Notes: generated by a model from the sequence alone, not told the origin. Shown: positions 48,201 through 62,239, counted from the first letter of the stretch. The stretch is 64,000 nt of DNA from Acanthosepion pharaonis (GCA_903632075.3 CAHIKZ030003485.1:1653501-1717500), one strand, 5' to 3'. Translations and numbers: made by a program.

Positions 48201-51200
48201 CCATTCCTGCAACAAGAATGCAATGTGTGTTCTCGCCCACTATAGTCAACATACTCTGCAACATGTGTGACCACTGATTGGCAGATATGAATGGGATGAT
48301 TCCTTACTCTTTCAGTTAGCCCACCTACAACTCTTGCTATATTGTGTCAACTGGTGCAATTAGTGTAGAATGATGTATAGCAGGATAGTATTCACCATCT
48401 ATACAGTTGTATGAATGCAACAGTATATGTCTATTTTAATGCCCAAAGAGGAGACACTACGTATTAATATGTGCTTTGAGTACTGTTAATACAGTCCTTA
48501 TTTTAGAATCTTTATCAATCTGTAAATGCCATCATTTACTGTAATCCAGCTAGATTACCTCACTGTACAGTTTGAATAAATTGAAATACATATTTATATT
48601 GTTTCAATTTCATTTTCCATTAGTATAATAAAACATCATCTTAATCAATCCAGCATACAAAATCATAATTCCACCAATAGTAAGTAGGTATTTATTTTTA
48701 GACAACATAAATTGCAAAAAAGATTAAAGCTGTAATCTTAAAAACCAAAAAGAAAAATTTCTTTCAGCTTCATGTACAAAAAATATTCAATAATTAATAT
48801 AAACATACAGGCTCAATCTCCATAAAACTGCAACTTTACATTTGTTGTAAGCAACCTACAATGTCATCCATGCTATTAATTTATGACTTAAATTTCCAAT
48901 ATTTTGTATATTAGAGGATGCTGAAAAGTTCTCTGCCTGACCAAGGGAGGAATTCCTGAAAAATTTGATTTTTGGTTAGATTTTGAATTAGGTCTAAAAC
49001 TTCATGAGTGTGTATGTCTCACTAAAACACAAATACTTTTTGTGGGGAAAATAGAAATGGCTTACCTCCCAAACGCCCTTGCGTCTGTCTGGCCTGTGGG
49101 TTGAGAAAAGAAAGAAAGGGTCCAAGATGGCGTCCGTGACATTTTAATATTCACGGTCTTGTGCAGTCTCGCAAGGTCACGTTACATGCATGCTAATGAG
49201 GTGTGTCTTGGCTCCATAAAAGCAGGTCGCTTGGAGAAATTGGCAGAAGCCATTACACCCATGTTCGGTATACATTGCTTTGCGTTGCGTCGTGTCGGAC
49301 ATTTTCCTACGGAAAAAGCGGGGGCTTGCTAGCCTCTTGTAGAGTGAGTGGCATCCGCGATGGGCCTGCAGTAGCCGTACAAGCCCTGGTCAAGGACGGA
49401 GAGCTGCTCGGCTATGATTTGCTCCTGGGAACGTCATCAAAAAATTGGGTGGCGTCCATGTTGATGAAGAGGGTCGGGCGCATTTCACTGAAACAGGTCT
49501 TGCTCTAGGTGCAGCAATGGAGCTGGAACGGCCTGAATTCGTGCAGAGTTCAACCAGCGCACAAAGTCCTGGAGGGTATCCTGGAAATTGTCGGACGATC
49601 AACCGCCAGAGAAGCTGTACAACAGTGTGCCAGAGTATAAAATCCCCCCGCAAACTCGTGCGGAATATAACAAAGAGTTGCGAGCCTGGATTGATAACGG
49701 ATGGTTGGTTCCTTATCCAGAGAAGGAATTGGGGCCCCCGAAGGGCCTGATCCCGCTAATGGCGGTTATCCAGCACAACAAACAAAAGGTGAGGCCGGTG
49801 CTTGACTATCAGGAACTGAATGAGCACGTGGACCCTTTTACAGCCCGCGCGGACGTGTGTACCGAGAAGCTAAGGGAATGGCGACAGACGGGATCAAATG
49901 TATCTGTGCTGGATCTTCGCAAGGCATACCTTCAAGTGCGTGTGCACCAATCACTGTGGCCCTATCAAACTGTGCTTATGAAGGGATGCGGTGAAAAGTG
50001 ATCGCCGCCTCCCTGCCAACTCTGTGATCATGAGATCAGTGGGGAGTGTGGGGAAAATAGAAATGGCTTACCTCCCAAATGCCCTCGCGTCTGTCTGGCC
50101 TGTGGGTTGAGAAAAGAAAGAAAGGGTCCAAGATGGCGTCCGTGACTTTTTAATATTCACGGTATCATGCAGTCTCACAAGGTCGCGTTACACTCATGCT
50201 AATGAGGTGTGTCTTGGCTCCATAAAAGCAGGTCGCTTGGAGAAATTGGCAGAAGCCATTACACCCGTGTTCGGTATACATTGCTTTGTGTTGCGTCGTG
50301 TCAGACATTTTCCTACGGAAAGAGTTGCGTCCCTTATACTCCATATTGAATTTGACTCCTTTGCTACACTTTTTGAATTAATACATGTGGTAGGTAACAC
50401 AACAACTCAACTGATGATAGCAGGTAGAAACAAAAAATACGGTGTCGCACGTCCAACCTTCTCACGAGCCGAAAGCTCTCTGATTCGAAACAGCAAAACG
50501 AGCCTGCTTTATAAAGCCGCGGACCGACCACGATTTGCATGTGAATGACGAAGCGATGAATGGGTCTATTCCAAAGGCCGTATACAGGGCGTCCTTGATC
50601 TCTTCTAGGTCAGCATCGTCCCTGAGTTGTTGATATACTGCGTAGGCTCCTCCCGTGAGTCTCAGTTGGATGACTAGTGCAGGTCCCTTTATTTTGGACA
50701 CCCTGCAAACACGTTCGGCCTTTTCAAACCATTCGATGATAGTCGGGCCTTTGGGGGAGCCGTCGAATTCTGGGATCAATTTTAGATCGAACTTGTCCAT
50801 TGCCGAAATAGCTTGTGGTAGGTAACGCAACAACTCAACTGATGATAGCAGGTAGAAACAAAGAAAAACCGGTGTCACACGTCCAACCTTCTCACGAGCC
50901 AAAAGCTCTCTGATTCGAAACAGCAAAACGAGCCTGCTTTATACAGCCGCGGACCGACCACGATTTGCATGCGAATGACGAGACAACAAGATTTTGCATA
51001 ACTAACCGAGACCGCCCGGCATAAAATATGGGCGCTGCCATTTTGGTTTCTTTTGCCGTTGGAAGAACCAGAGTTTGCATACTGCGCAGATTCGAACGCG
51101 TTTCCGAGGTAAGCCATTTTCACAATTTTCCCCACAATACATCATCAATTCTTTTTTCTTCACAATTCTTCATAGACTAACAATGGAATAAACTACTTCA

Positions 51201-54200
51201 TCTTACTTTTTTATAGATTAATGACTATTATATTAGTGGTAGGACTCCCCCCTCAAGAACATACAACACAAATATCTTTAGTATCTATTCTAGAGTTCTC
51301 ACCTTAGAATTTTTGGTTAATGAAAGATTGAAGTGGGTGATAAGTTTTCTTCTTTCAATCAAATTGTATGACAGCTTGAAAATGGGATCTGAGTCTTATA
51401 TTTCTACTGACATTGGCACCAATCTGCTACTACCCAGTTTCTTACTGTCAACCACTTTGAATGGGCATATGCTAATTCCTGTCTGAACCTTTGAATCTGC
51501 CTGGATGAATAAAGTCTTTGATATGCATTTTCCATGACCTAATATTACTTTTTTTTTTTTTTTTTATTGGTCTGTATCTAATATTGACATTTATCTTATG
51601 AGATTGAACTACACTGTCATATATAAATTACATCCATCATAGTTTGGTTACATATTTGCTTACTATCTAACAACTGCACTGACAAATAATTATTGTTGTT
51701 TGCCATTCATCAAGAAACATTCATATTTTTTTTATATTAATCATTTTTAAATTGAAGCAATTGTTTTTCCTCCCCCACTTAATCATCAAATCAACCAGAT
51801 TTCCTAATATTTACTTTTATTTACTTTCCTATATTAATTATTGTTTTAATTACTTGCTATAATTACTGCATCTCTATATTTGTACAATTGCCAATTTTTG
51901 TTTTCAGGTCAAATCTCAATGAAGAAGAGAATCTGACATTGAATGAATGTTTACAATTGGCTTATCATAATTCATGTCGACATCACCTGATTCTTCTTTA
52001 TCCACGAGAAGTCCTTATTCTCGATCTCAAAATCAACCAAACAGTTGGAATTATTCCCATGGAAAGAACTGGCTCCCCTTTTGTACAGGTATCTCAGCTC
52101 ATTATTTGCATCTCTAATTGGACTAGATCAACTCTTTGCTAATTCTTAATTTTATTTCTAACAATGTCACTGCTTTTCAATTAGATGCTTGAACCAGGTT
52201 TAATCTCATTCAGGAAAAACACTTTTGAAACATTGTTCAGTCAGTTTTTGGTTTTTTGCTGTGACAGGAATTCAAAGTCTTTTTGCTTATATTAATTACC
52301 TTCAAAACTTAAACCTTTTTTTTCTTCCTTTATAATTTGAAGGTTATAAACCTTCTCAACACAGAAATATTTCAAAAGATGCTTATTTTACAAGTCATTA
52401 CATTTTGAAATATATAAACAGTAGGAAAACTAAGTATAGAATACATGCCAGGAAAATCTGTTTATTGCATTATTCACCTACTTGTTTGATAATAATTTAC
52501 CTCAAAATTACACCACAAATAGGTTTCATCTTTACAATATTAAATATGAACATAAATTTAAGCATATATTTAAAAAGATGAAACAAAAGATATTCAGTAT
52601 CCATTCCTAAAAACATTTTTGAAAACTAAGAATACTAGAGATTACAATTTTGGAGAGTTTTTTTTTTTTTTTAAATTTTTCTGTTTAATTGTTGCATGAA
52701 GTTCTAAAATACAGCATACTCATTATTTAATGAATTGTTGTTTTGATCACTATATTTTAACTAGTACATTCATTAATCATTCTGTCATATCTGGTAAGCA
52801 TATCTGAATTTAGTAGTAGTTTAGGACAAGGTTCAAAATTACATAGCAAAGTATCAAAATTTGCTATATGTAGCAATGCCAATACAATGTTAGTGAAAGA
52901 AACCATTGACAGCTAATTCTTATCTTCAAATTTTACTGTCACTGCTTTTATTTCTTCTGACTTGACCTACTTTTTGTTGAGTAATTCATAGTTTACTGTT
53001 GAACATTCTCAGATGAAGTATTTTTGTTATTCCAAAATTTTTTTCTTATATATTCATCTTTTTATTTTGTTTACAACTCTGAAATTCTTTGTTCTTAATC
53101 TCCAACCAGTGAACAAAGATGTTAATCAAATATGTCAATCTGGTAAACTAGTAGATTTTGACTATTTAAAAATCCAGCTTTATCCAATTATTTTTCTTTG
53201 CTAGGTCTTATCTTGTCGCCAGAGAGATGTACTAATGTGTCTACATGAGAATGGAAGTGTTACTGTTCGTGTTCGCCGCAAAACCAACATTATTAGTACA
53301 CCAGCCTCAGAAGGAACTGGAGCTTTTGGTAAGTAACGATTAATAAAAATGGTCACTTAAATTTATTTTTAAAACTTTACTATTTTATCGAGACGGAACT
53401 TAATTAAACAATTTGCAGCAAAGGATTAAAGTAATTCATAAATACCGACTTGTTTAGTAATAAATATTTGGGTACCAAACAAGTGTTAGGGTTTTTAATG
53501 TTTATTCATATCCTCATCAGATCCATCATTGTTTACTGGAAATTTATACAATGTTTTTACTTTAAAATATCTAATTAGAGAGTAGAATTTTTGTTTATTT
53601 CTTATTTCAAATCACACATCTACAGCTGCTATATATCATTCACATATAATATGAAAAATTTTGTCTTCATATCAATCCTAAAATGAGTGAAGGTAGCTTG
53701 TTGCATTTATATAATTTTATTTATAAATTATAATTACTTGAAAACTAGTGGCTTGATTGTACTGAAAATTACTTCATTCAACTTAGAACTTTTTTGTGCT
53801 AACAAAAATTACACTACAATGTGCCACTTTTATGGTGACAAACATAGAAATTGGGTTATTATTATTATATAAATATAAAAAAAGAGCCATTTAATTAGTA
53901 AAGTATTTTTTTTTTCTTTTTAAACAAAGAAAAATACCTAAAAGTTTTGACCATTTTTGTATGGTAAATGAAAGCATTCCTTATAAATGTAAAATGATTA
54001 CTAATTTTGCAGACGACGGTCCTCCAAACCCCACCCTGGATGTCTCTTATGATCTGCGTTGTCAGTCTGATCCATTAAGGATTACCCGTCACAGCAAGGT
54101 GTATGGGGTATCTATGTGCCCTGTGTCTGAACGATTGCTCTCTCTTGTTATGAGTGACAGCAGAGTTCTCTTCATTGAATTAAAAGCCACAGAATTTAAA

Positions 54201-55255
54201 GTAAGTTGCTGGAATAACATTATCTGTATTCTTGTTTTTATGTTCATCTATTGACCAAAGCATTCATCTATTTAATATTAACAAAAAATAGCCTACCTGA
54301 GAATAGTTTGGTTTGGTTTTATGGCATATCAGCCTCAATGCTAACAAGATTTTTAGGATAGTTTTGTATGAATAGAATATGTATTCTTTGTAAGAAATCA
54401 TTGTAGATCAGGTTTCATTGACATATTTCTCTAGAGAGGGTTTTTGTTGATAAAGTGTGTTGCTGGTAATATTTTTTTCAAAAAATGTATTGCTAGTAAT
54501 AAATTTTTCTTTTTCAAAATGTTTTGCTGGTATTTTTACTATAAAAAAAAAAAACTATTTTTACACTTTCATAGTGTTTTGACCCCAGTTTGAGGGTTAA
54601 CTATTTGCCCATAACTGGGGCCCTAACAGGTGATACCACCCCTGGTCAGGGTGGACCTGGGAGCAACAGCAATTAGGAGGTGGTTCCACACTCCTCAAAA
54701 CCTCCTAATCAGAGGCAAATTTATTGTCATAACCAGGATGTAAGACAATGATGTTTCAGTCCTCTTCAAACTACTCCCATTGTGACATCCCATACTTATC
54801 TTAGCAACCATCACACCCTTTTTTTTTGTTTTGTATTTTTCACAAAACATATCTGCAAAGATATGCAACATTTTGTAGCAAATGAGTCGACTTCAACAGT
54901 GTAAGGGACGCAACTCTTTCTGTCTGAAAATGTCTGACACGCTGCAACGCAAAACCGTGTACACCAAACACGGGTGTAATGCCGTTCTGCCAATTTCTCC
55001 AAGCAACCTGCTTTTATGGAGCCCAGACACACCTCATTAGCATGTGCGTAACGCGACTTTGCGTGACTGCACGAGACCGTGAATATTAAAAGTCACGGAC
55101 GCCATCTTGGATCTTTTCTTTTCTTTCCTTTCTCAACCCACAGGCCAGACAGACGCGAGGGCGTTTGTGAGGTAAACCATTTCTATTTTCCCCATACTTT
55201 TTGTTGTCTTTTTAATATTCAATGTGGCTGATTATTTCTAACCAGACATTTTTTT

Positions 55256-55291
<36 letters not shown>

Positions 55292-56932
55292 TTTTTTTTT
55301 TTTTTTTTTTTTTTTTCATGCATAATTTATTGAATATGACAGACAAGGTGCTTTGATTTAGTTTTTTTATACAGTTAGCCATTTTCAAGGTTGAAATATA
55401 TTAACCGTTAAAAAGAAATAGATTGTTGTATGTATGTATTTATGTAACATTTCATTTTCGAAACCTGATCAAGATATTGTGTCCATGCTCATAGTTGATA
55501 TTGAGTGTTGTTTTTATTACTAATGCTTCCTTTATTTTTAGCCTTTTTTTTACTTGCAGACGCTGAAATTACATTTGTGTTATCAACAAGTATGTTACTA
55601 ATAGGGTCCGGTAGGTCTCTGAGTATTTAAATGAGACCTAATTGAGCTATGGTCAGAAAGATGTAGTGTGAGTCTTCATGTCAAACATGTTGTAGTATGG
55701 CCTGTGTAATTATTTACAAATTTTGATTGATCATGAATACAATTCCTTAATGGACATTTAAATTTGTAAATAATATTTGTTCTATTTAATTTTGTTGTTT
55801 TAACTATAAGGTTTTAAATTTTTTTTGTAATAGTCTATTTTTTTTTTGCTATTGTTTGTGGATGTAAAAACACAGTCCCTCACATTATTAGTCAATTTTA
55901 AACTTTCCTAAATTTTAGAAAATTAATGATATTCACGAAAATAAAAAATAAATATTTGCATTATTAATGTGCTGAATATTTCATATAAATTATAGTAAGC
56001 CACATTATAGTGTTGTAATGTGGTAAGCATTTCATCAGTTTTAACAGATTTCCCAGGTTTCCTGTTATTTTTTTTAATTTTCTTTTAATCAATTCGTACC
56101 AGGCAAAGTAATAAAAACCACTAAGACGCAAGGTGAAAGAAATTGTGAGGGAAATAAGAGGACAGGATTCAAGGAAATGGAAGATGAAGATCGATGTTCC
56201 ATTTAAATTTTTGAAGATTGTAGATGACAGGAAACAAGAAGCTGGAAGAGAGTTCCACAAGCAAGAAGTGTGAGTGAAGAAGCTATTAGAATAGAACTTA
56301 CAGTTACCTCTAACAGTTTCAGCTGTAAAATGATGTGACCTCACTGTCAATCTAGTACTGCACTTAAATTTGTAAAGTCTAGGTACCAGAAAAGTCACCA
56401 GAACAATTACCAAGAAAATATTTATAGAAAAGGCATAGGGAAGCTACATTACAACAGTGGGAAAGTGATAATATTGCAGATTCTTTTTTGGATTTTATCA
56501 AGAAGCTCTAGATAGATAACCAGATGTGGCAGCAATATTTGATACATAGACAAATGATTATTGAAACTCAAAAAAAAAAAACCTTATGCTATAATTCAAA
56601 ACTATAAGGACAGAATTTTCATGAAATTTACAAAGACAAATCTCCTGACAAATAATTGAAAACCGTGTCATTGTACATCTGTCTATATTTCTGAGAGGTA
56701 TTGTAACTATTTACGCTATTTACATTGTTCAACTAGGTTGTCCTCATCTTTATTTGCACATTCACAACCTTTTGGCCATCATATACTCCAACCTCCTTCA
56801 GGTGTTATTTTTTGAATTTCAAACCAAATCAGAATAGCCAATCTGTATGTTGGTATTTCTGAAGCATGATAGCTGTCATTGCAAAGAACGGATGAAATGT
56901 CTGTTTTCATGTATTCTATTACACATTTTATT

Positions 56933-56965
<33 letters not shown>

Positions 56966-59900
56966 TAGATGTCTTTTAGTGATTGGTTTCATGTTTTGCT
57001 ACTTGATTTATATCTTTTCAACAATTTTTTATTACTACAATGGCTAAAAATGTCATAGCATACCCCGAAAAAAAGTTCATGTTCTGTGTGCGATCTGCCG
57101 AAGAAAAATTACAAAAAGTATTTAGCAAAAATCTACTTCAATGACTAGAATCTATGCTAATGTTCTCCCCTCCCCTAAATGGCGTGACCAATCAGAAAGA
57201 TCTCTCGATGAACCAAAGCCGTTGTTTTTTGCTTATAAAGGCAGATTTTCTGAGCTGGTGAGCCAAACATGCATTTTTGCTTGTGAGAAGTGAAGGTTGG
57301 ACATGTGACCTCATTTTGTTGTTTCTACTTTGCTTGTTGGACTGTTACGATGGACTATTGTTTGAACTGCAATTTGGCTACAAGTGTCGCAGTCGAGAAA
57401 CAAGAAATCTTTTGCAGTTGCTACTATAATTTGACAGTCTTTTCTTTACTTCAATAAGCTATTTTGGCATTTACTTTGTCTCTAGCAAGATGGTGGAAAG
57501 ACCGTTCAACATAAAACTGATCCTCGAATTCAGTGGTGATGCAAGTAGACAGTCTGTGGTTGAATGGATCAAAAATGTGTACCTGGTTTGCGAATTATGA
57601 GAGATCACGAAGATTGAACGGATTCTTCCACTGCGCTTGAAAGGCAGCGCCCTTGCTGTGTATAGGCAGCTGAGCAAAAAACAGAAAAGTGACATTGAGC
57701 AAATAAAGCTCGCTCTACTAACCGCGTTTGGAACTGACCGGTTTGTGGTCTATGACCAATTCCAGGCGCAGCGTCTGCGACCTGGCGAGATAGTAGACGT
57801 ATATTTGGTGGAATTAAAGAAGCTCGCCGTACCGATCGCACCGCTTCCTGAAGAATGGATGACCTGTGCCTTTGTGTCTGGATTGCCTAGTCATGTTAAG
57901 CAGATACTCCGTGCATCATCCAGAATGAAGGACATTACGCTAAATCAATTGTTGACCAGAGCCTGTGCTATCATGATCAACGAAAAAGAGGTTGATGAAC
58001 CAGTGGCTGCAGTCATTCAGCCAATTGAACAGAGGATCTGACCCCAGCCATCCATTGCCATGGCGATATCACCTGCTATTGGTGCTCAGGGCCAAATCAT
58101 TTTGCCAAAGACTGCCGCTATCAACAAGAAGAAATGCACAGCAGGTCAGCGCAAAAGGCACATCTCAATTTATGATGTTTCTAATGTCATAAAGTAGGTC
58201 ACATTGCCTCTAAGTGTCCGGGACAGTGGAGCAGAAAAGATCGACGTACTAGCGGCCGATGAAAAGGCTCTCAGAAGCCAGGGAGTCGGAAACATCAAAC
58301 TCAGTATCAATGATGGTGATCCCGTCACAATCTGTGTTGGTCGTGGAGAGCGTGTTATTAGGTTTTGATCTGCTCCTTGGGATGGACATTATTATGGAGC
58401 TGGGCAGCGTATGCATCACAGAGGTGGGCGAAGTCAAGTTTTTTGATCCGCTCATCTGTGCTGCTTTGAGGATCAACGAGCCCGACTTTAGCACAGAGTT
58501 TGACCAAAGGACGAAGACATGGACAGCACTGTGGAAATGGTTGGAAAATAACCTGCCAGAAAAGCTCCAGAACCGAGTGTCAGAGTATTCGGTGCCTGAC
58601 CGCATCAAGGAAGAATACCAGCATGAATTGCAGGTGTAGCTGGACAATGGATGGCTCACTCCGTATCCCGAGAAAGAGCTTGGTCCTCCAAGAGGCCTCA
58701 TCCCATTGATGGCCGTGGTACAGAAGAACAAAGGAAAGGTGCGCCCTGTACTAGATTATAGAGAACTGAATGAACATGTAGACATATACACGGCTCATGC
58801 TGATTTGTGTGCACAAAAATTGAGAGAATGGAGAAGAAAGGGGTCCAATGTCTCTGTGATTGACCTTTGAAAGTATTGCGGTCGAGAAACAGAAAAAATC
58901 TATTGCAGTTGCTACTATAAGTTGACAGTCTTTTCTTTACTTCAACAGAGAATATCCAAGAATTTAATTTTTTCTGATTACTGATTGCTTACTTTTATGA
59001 TGGTGTTGATGACTACATTCACCACCAATGTGCAGGTTCAAGACTGGAAACTCCCAGTTTCATAAAAACTTGCTCCCGTCATCCATTCCCTATTACGTTT
59101 GACTTTGCAAGAGTTGATTGAAGGCAAAAGAAAATCAGAGTATGAGAAAGTGCTGATGGCATGTTTAAGGTAGGCCAGGAAGTGACCCACACACTTGATT
59201 TCATGACCCTCCTCTGCGGCACATATGGAATGAGACATATAGAATGAATGCAGTTATGAAAATGCAATGGACTATTGCTGACTCTCTTATAATTTTGAGT
59301 GGTGCCTTCTATGGCATGTTTGTCATAGCCCTCTTTTCCTGTTGGTTCAACCATTGAGGTCTGTTGTAATCATCATTCATTTGTTCCACAGTTTGGGGTC
59401 TTTGGGGTTGGTCATGCTTAGTATGGATCCTTGTCTTTGGTCTTGCTGCCAAGCAGGGCAAAGATGCAAAGTAAGAAAATAACACTCAAATAAATTAAAA
59501 AAAAATTAAATACTATTTTTTATGTCAAGTCCTTTGTACAGTAATTGGTTAAATGAAGAGTTCACATGCGAACAATTATCAACCCAGCCTGCTTCTAACT
59601 TGGACGTGACACTCTTGTTGACTTGATAAAGTTTGTTTTGCTGATTTGGTAATGTTTGGTACAAAGCTGATGTCTGAGGTTCTCGTCAGCAAATAATCAT
59701 AACCAGTTGCTGGAACAAACTCTCTTCTTCTTGCTTCAAGGCATCCATATTTATTGACATTCAACCAAACTGGCATGGGGCATGGTGCACTTGGAGAATT
59801 TGGTGTTTCCCCTGCCCACTATCTCCATTGTCTGGGCCCTGAGAACTAAATTACTTCATAATTTTGGGGAATTCCCTTCATCTATGGGTGATGGTTACAA

Positions 59901-62239
59901 GCCTTACTCTGCTTCATAACTTCCACTTTCACTTATCATGTATGGGTGGCTCCTCCACCTACCTTGGTGTCTCATCTTCACCTTCTACCATAGCAGTAAA
60001 GATTAATTTTAAGTTTGTTGTTTACGAAAATAAAGTTTCCCATTCATGGCACATATTTTTAGCTGTGTGCAATGTGTCAATCATTGTTGCCCTTTTGGCC
60101 TGTCACAGTTCAAATCCACATCCACCTTATGTTTTTCATTGTTCTAAACCCCAACACACGATTCAGGTGGCTGTCTATATGAGAATTAAAATCTCACAGG
60201 TTTTATTCATTGTCCCTTATCAGGGGACTGTCAGTATATTGTTCCTTCTATTCAAAGAAAGCTTTCTTATAATTAATTACCAGTAACAAATAGTGTCACA
60301 TGCATGCAATGAAATCTAACTCTGTACTTTCTCAAGTAAAAATATTTGATAACTTTTCATAAACTTTGCATGCCTGTATTTTCCATTTTTTGCAACCTAA
60401 TTGAAAGCATGTCTTTTATTGTTTATTAGGTGGGCTGCAACTACCCCATACAGCTGACGTCACCATTGTATACACCAGGTTATTCTCTTGACCCACTGGT
60501 CAGTTTTACCAATACAGTGTATTGTGATGGGGCCAACCAATTTCCAGTTCCAAGTGACATCCCTTATCCACGCAATACCCTTTTTGACCTGATTGGTCAG
60601 CCCCAGTTAGCGGCTGGGGGCACTTATGATGCTGGCTCTCCTTGTCGAATGTCTAATCATGGCATTGCACTGAAATTCATGCTAACTGGTCTTCTCAGTG
60701 GCATTGCATCTCCGGTTTCTGTTATTAGAATGTCTCCACCTTTAACACAAAAGAATGCATCCATGTACAAACCTCTTTTGGCAGTCGGTACTTATCACCA
60801 TTTTTATTTTATTTTTCTTGCTGATAAATATCTATACATGAATGGTTGTTTGGAAATGTTAATATGTATGAAAGGCTAAAATTGATGTCTTTTATGCAAT
60901 ACTAAATTTAAAGTTCTCTTGCTGTATGCCATGTCTCTTCAGGATGTAAGTGATCATGGCTCTCTACAGCTTCCTTTTGTTGTTGTTTTGCATGCAGTTT
61001 GTATAAAAGAAAAAAGATGCCATTAAAACATTTCTTTCTTTAAGTAATGATATAATAAAAAGTGTTTTTTTCTTTTTCTCATCTCAAAATCATCTTTGTA
61101 AAATAAAAGTTCAGGTGGACATGTATTTTTATGCTCCCCCCCCAATGAAATTTTTTATTATTTGTTTTTTAAATGCATCATTAACAGTTTCATGGCTATT
61201 GCTTACTGGATGCTAAACTTGTTGAATAATATTTATTATTTCAGGCAATCATTCTGGTTCTATACAGATATTTAATTTGTGCAGTGGACAGTTAGAAAAA
61301 GAATTTAGCCTTCATTCCAGTACTGTCAGGTATAAATATCTTCCTTATCAAACTGTAAGAATGTGATGTTATAAAAATTCTATATATGTATATAGAAATA
61401 AATGAATATTTTTTTCAAAAAGAACAATTTACAGTTAAGTAGTAATTGCTTGTAGTCTTGTAGCTTATTTTTAAATACCAGTAACTTATGTAAAATGTCT
61501 TAAATATTTTATAATAAAAGAAAACCGTTTTCTCCATTACTTAATGTATCTGTTCACTCACTCACATAACAACAGAAGATAATCTATTTCTAAAGAATTA
61601 ATGGATTTTATTTTTTAATCTAACATTTTTGTTTCTAGAATTATTATGTATTTGAAATAGAGGTCCCCCCCATTTTTATTTATTAAAAAGTGTGTATTAC
61701 ATTTGTCTGTTGGTCTGTGCAATCGAGAAATTGCTGGGAACACATTTTCTTTAATAAGATTTGTCAAATATGTTAAAATTGTCTGTAAATTACAAATGTA
61801 AGGGAATAAGTGCTTAACTGTAGAAATAAAAATGCATAAATATATTCAACTATTTTCAGAGGAATAGAGTGGGCTGGATTACAATCGTTCATGTCTTATG
61901 CCTACCCTGAGCCAAATGCCAATGGATTAGTAAAAAATGAAATCTTACTGGTGGATATAATTTCAGGTGAGTTTTCAAATAAACTGTTGTCAGTACTTCT
62001 GATGGAACTTAGTCCAGCTATTTCTAACTTTAGAGGTTAGTGCTTTAACCATTATGTCATCAAAACATACATTAAAGCTTTTATTATATATAATGCCTTT
62101 CACCTTGAGTTGATGCATTTAGTGTTATCCTAGAAATAGGCTTTCAAATTTGAATCTGAATTTTTATCTGATGTAATTATTAATGTGATTATATTTAAGC
62201 TTCAGAAATTGATTTCATGAAACAGTTAAGCAAAATGAA

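Larger units (their letters stand above)
49041..50368 (+). mobile_element. LTR retrotransposon, family B, short deletion derivative
   Basis: Two near-identical LTRs face the same way: 49041 to about 49317 (its last 45 bases missing) and 50047-50368 (complete, TGTGGGG to GCTACA, 322 bp). The element is flanked by CTTTT on both sides (49036-49040, 50369-50373), a perfect 5-bp target duplication. The 700-bp interior codes a protease end (ALVKDGELLGYDLLLGTSSK) and an RT fragment (KVRPVLDYQELNEHVDPFTA to VSVLDLRKAYLQ) and then jumps to the polypurine tract. Gag, most of RT, RNase H and integrase are gone. In WDR11 intron 7, same strand. Confidence 0.88.
50386..51136 (-). mobile_element. LTR retrotransposon, family C, 751-bp deletion derivative
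   Basis: Read on the minus strand: a complete LTR (51136-50814, 323 bp), a 13-base leader, a gag start (about 50796-50558, FDLKLIPEFDGS to EIKDALYTAFGIDPFIA), then directly the last 166 bp of a second LTR (50551-50386). ATACA flanks both sides (50381-50385, 51137-51141), a perfect 5-bp target duplication. It inserted 12 bp downstream of the family B target duplication, in the opposite orientation. Only the gag N terminus is left. The deletion runs from inside gag into the 3' LTR. Confidence 0.88.
57051..58947 (+). mobile_element. LTR retrotransposon, family D, deletion derivative
   Basis: 5' LTR ending at 57456 (TTCAATA), 13-base leader, gag (57490-58041), two CCHC knuckles (58060-58220), protease end and RT start (58259-58865), then directly the last 75 bp of a 3' LTR (about 58873-58947, ending TTCAACA). 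The start at 57051 (TGTCATAG) is a guess, because no full second LTR or target duplication is available for comparison. A TATA-like GCTTATAAAGGCAG lies near 57232. It is the least decayed gag in the window, but stops break it. In WDR11 intron 10, same strand. Confidence 0.78.

Noticed and set aside
59038..59354. Overlapping minus-strand frames resembling a zinc finger
   Set aside because: Cysteine and histidine spacing does not fit any class, and the frames are short.
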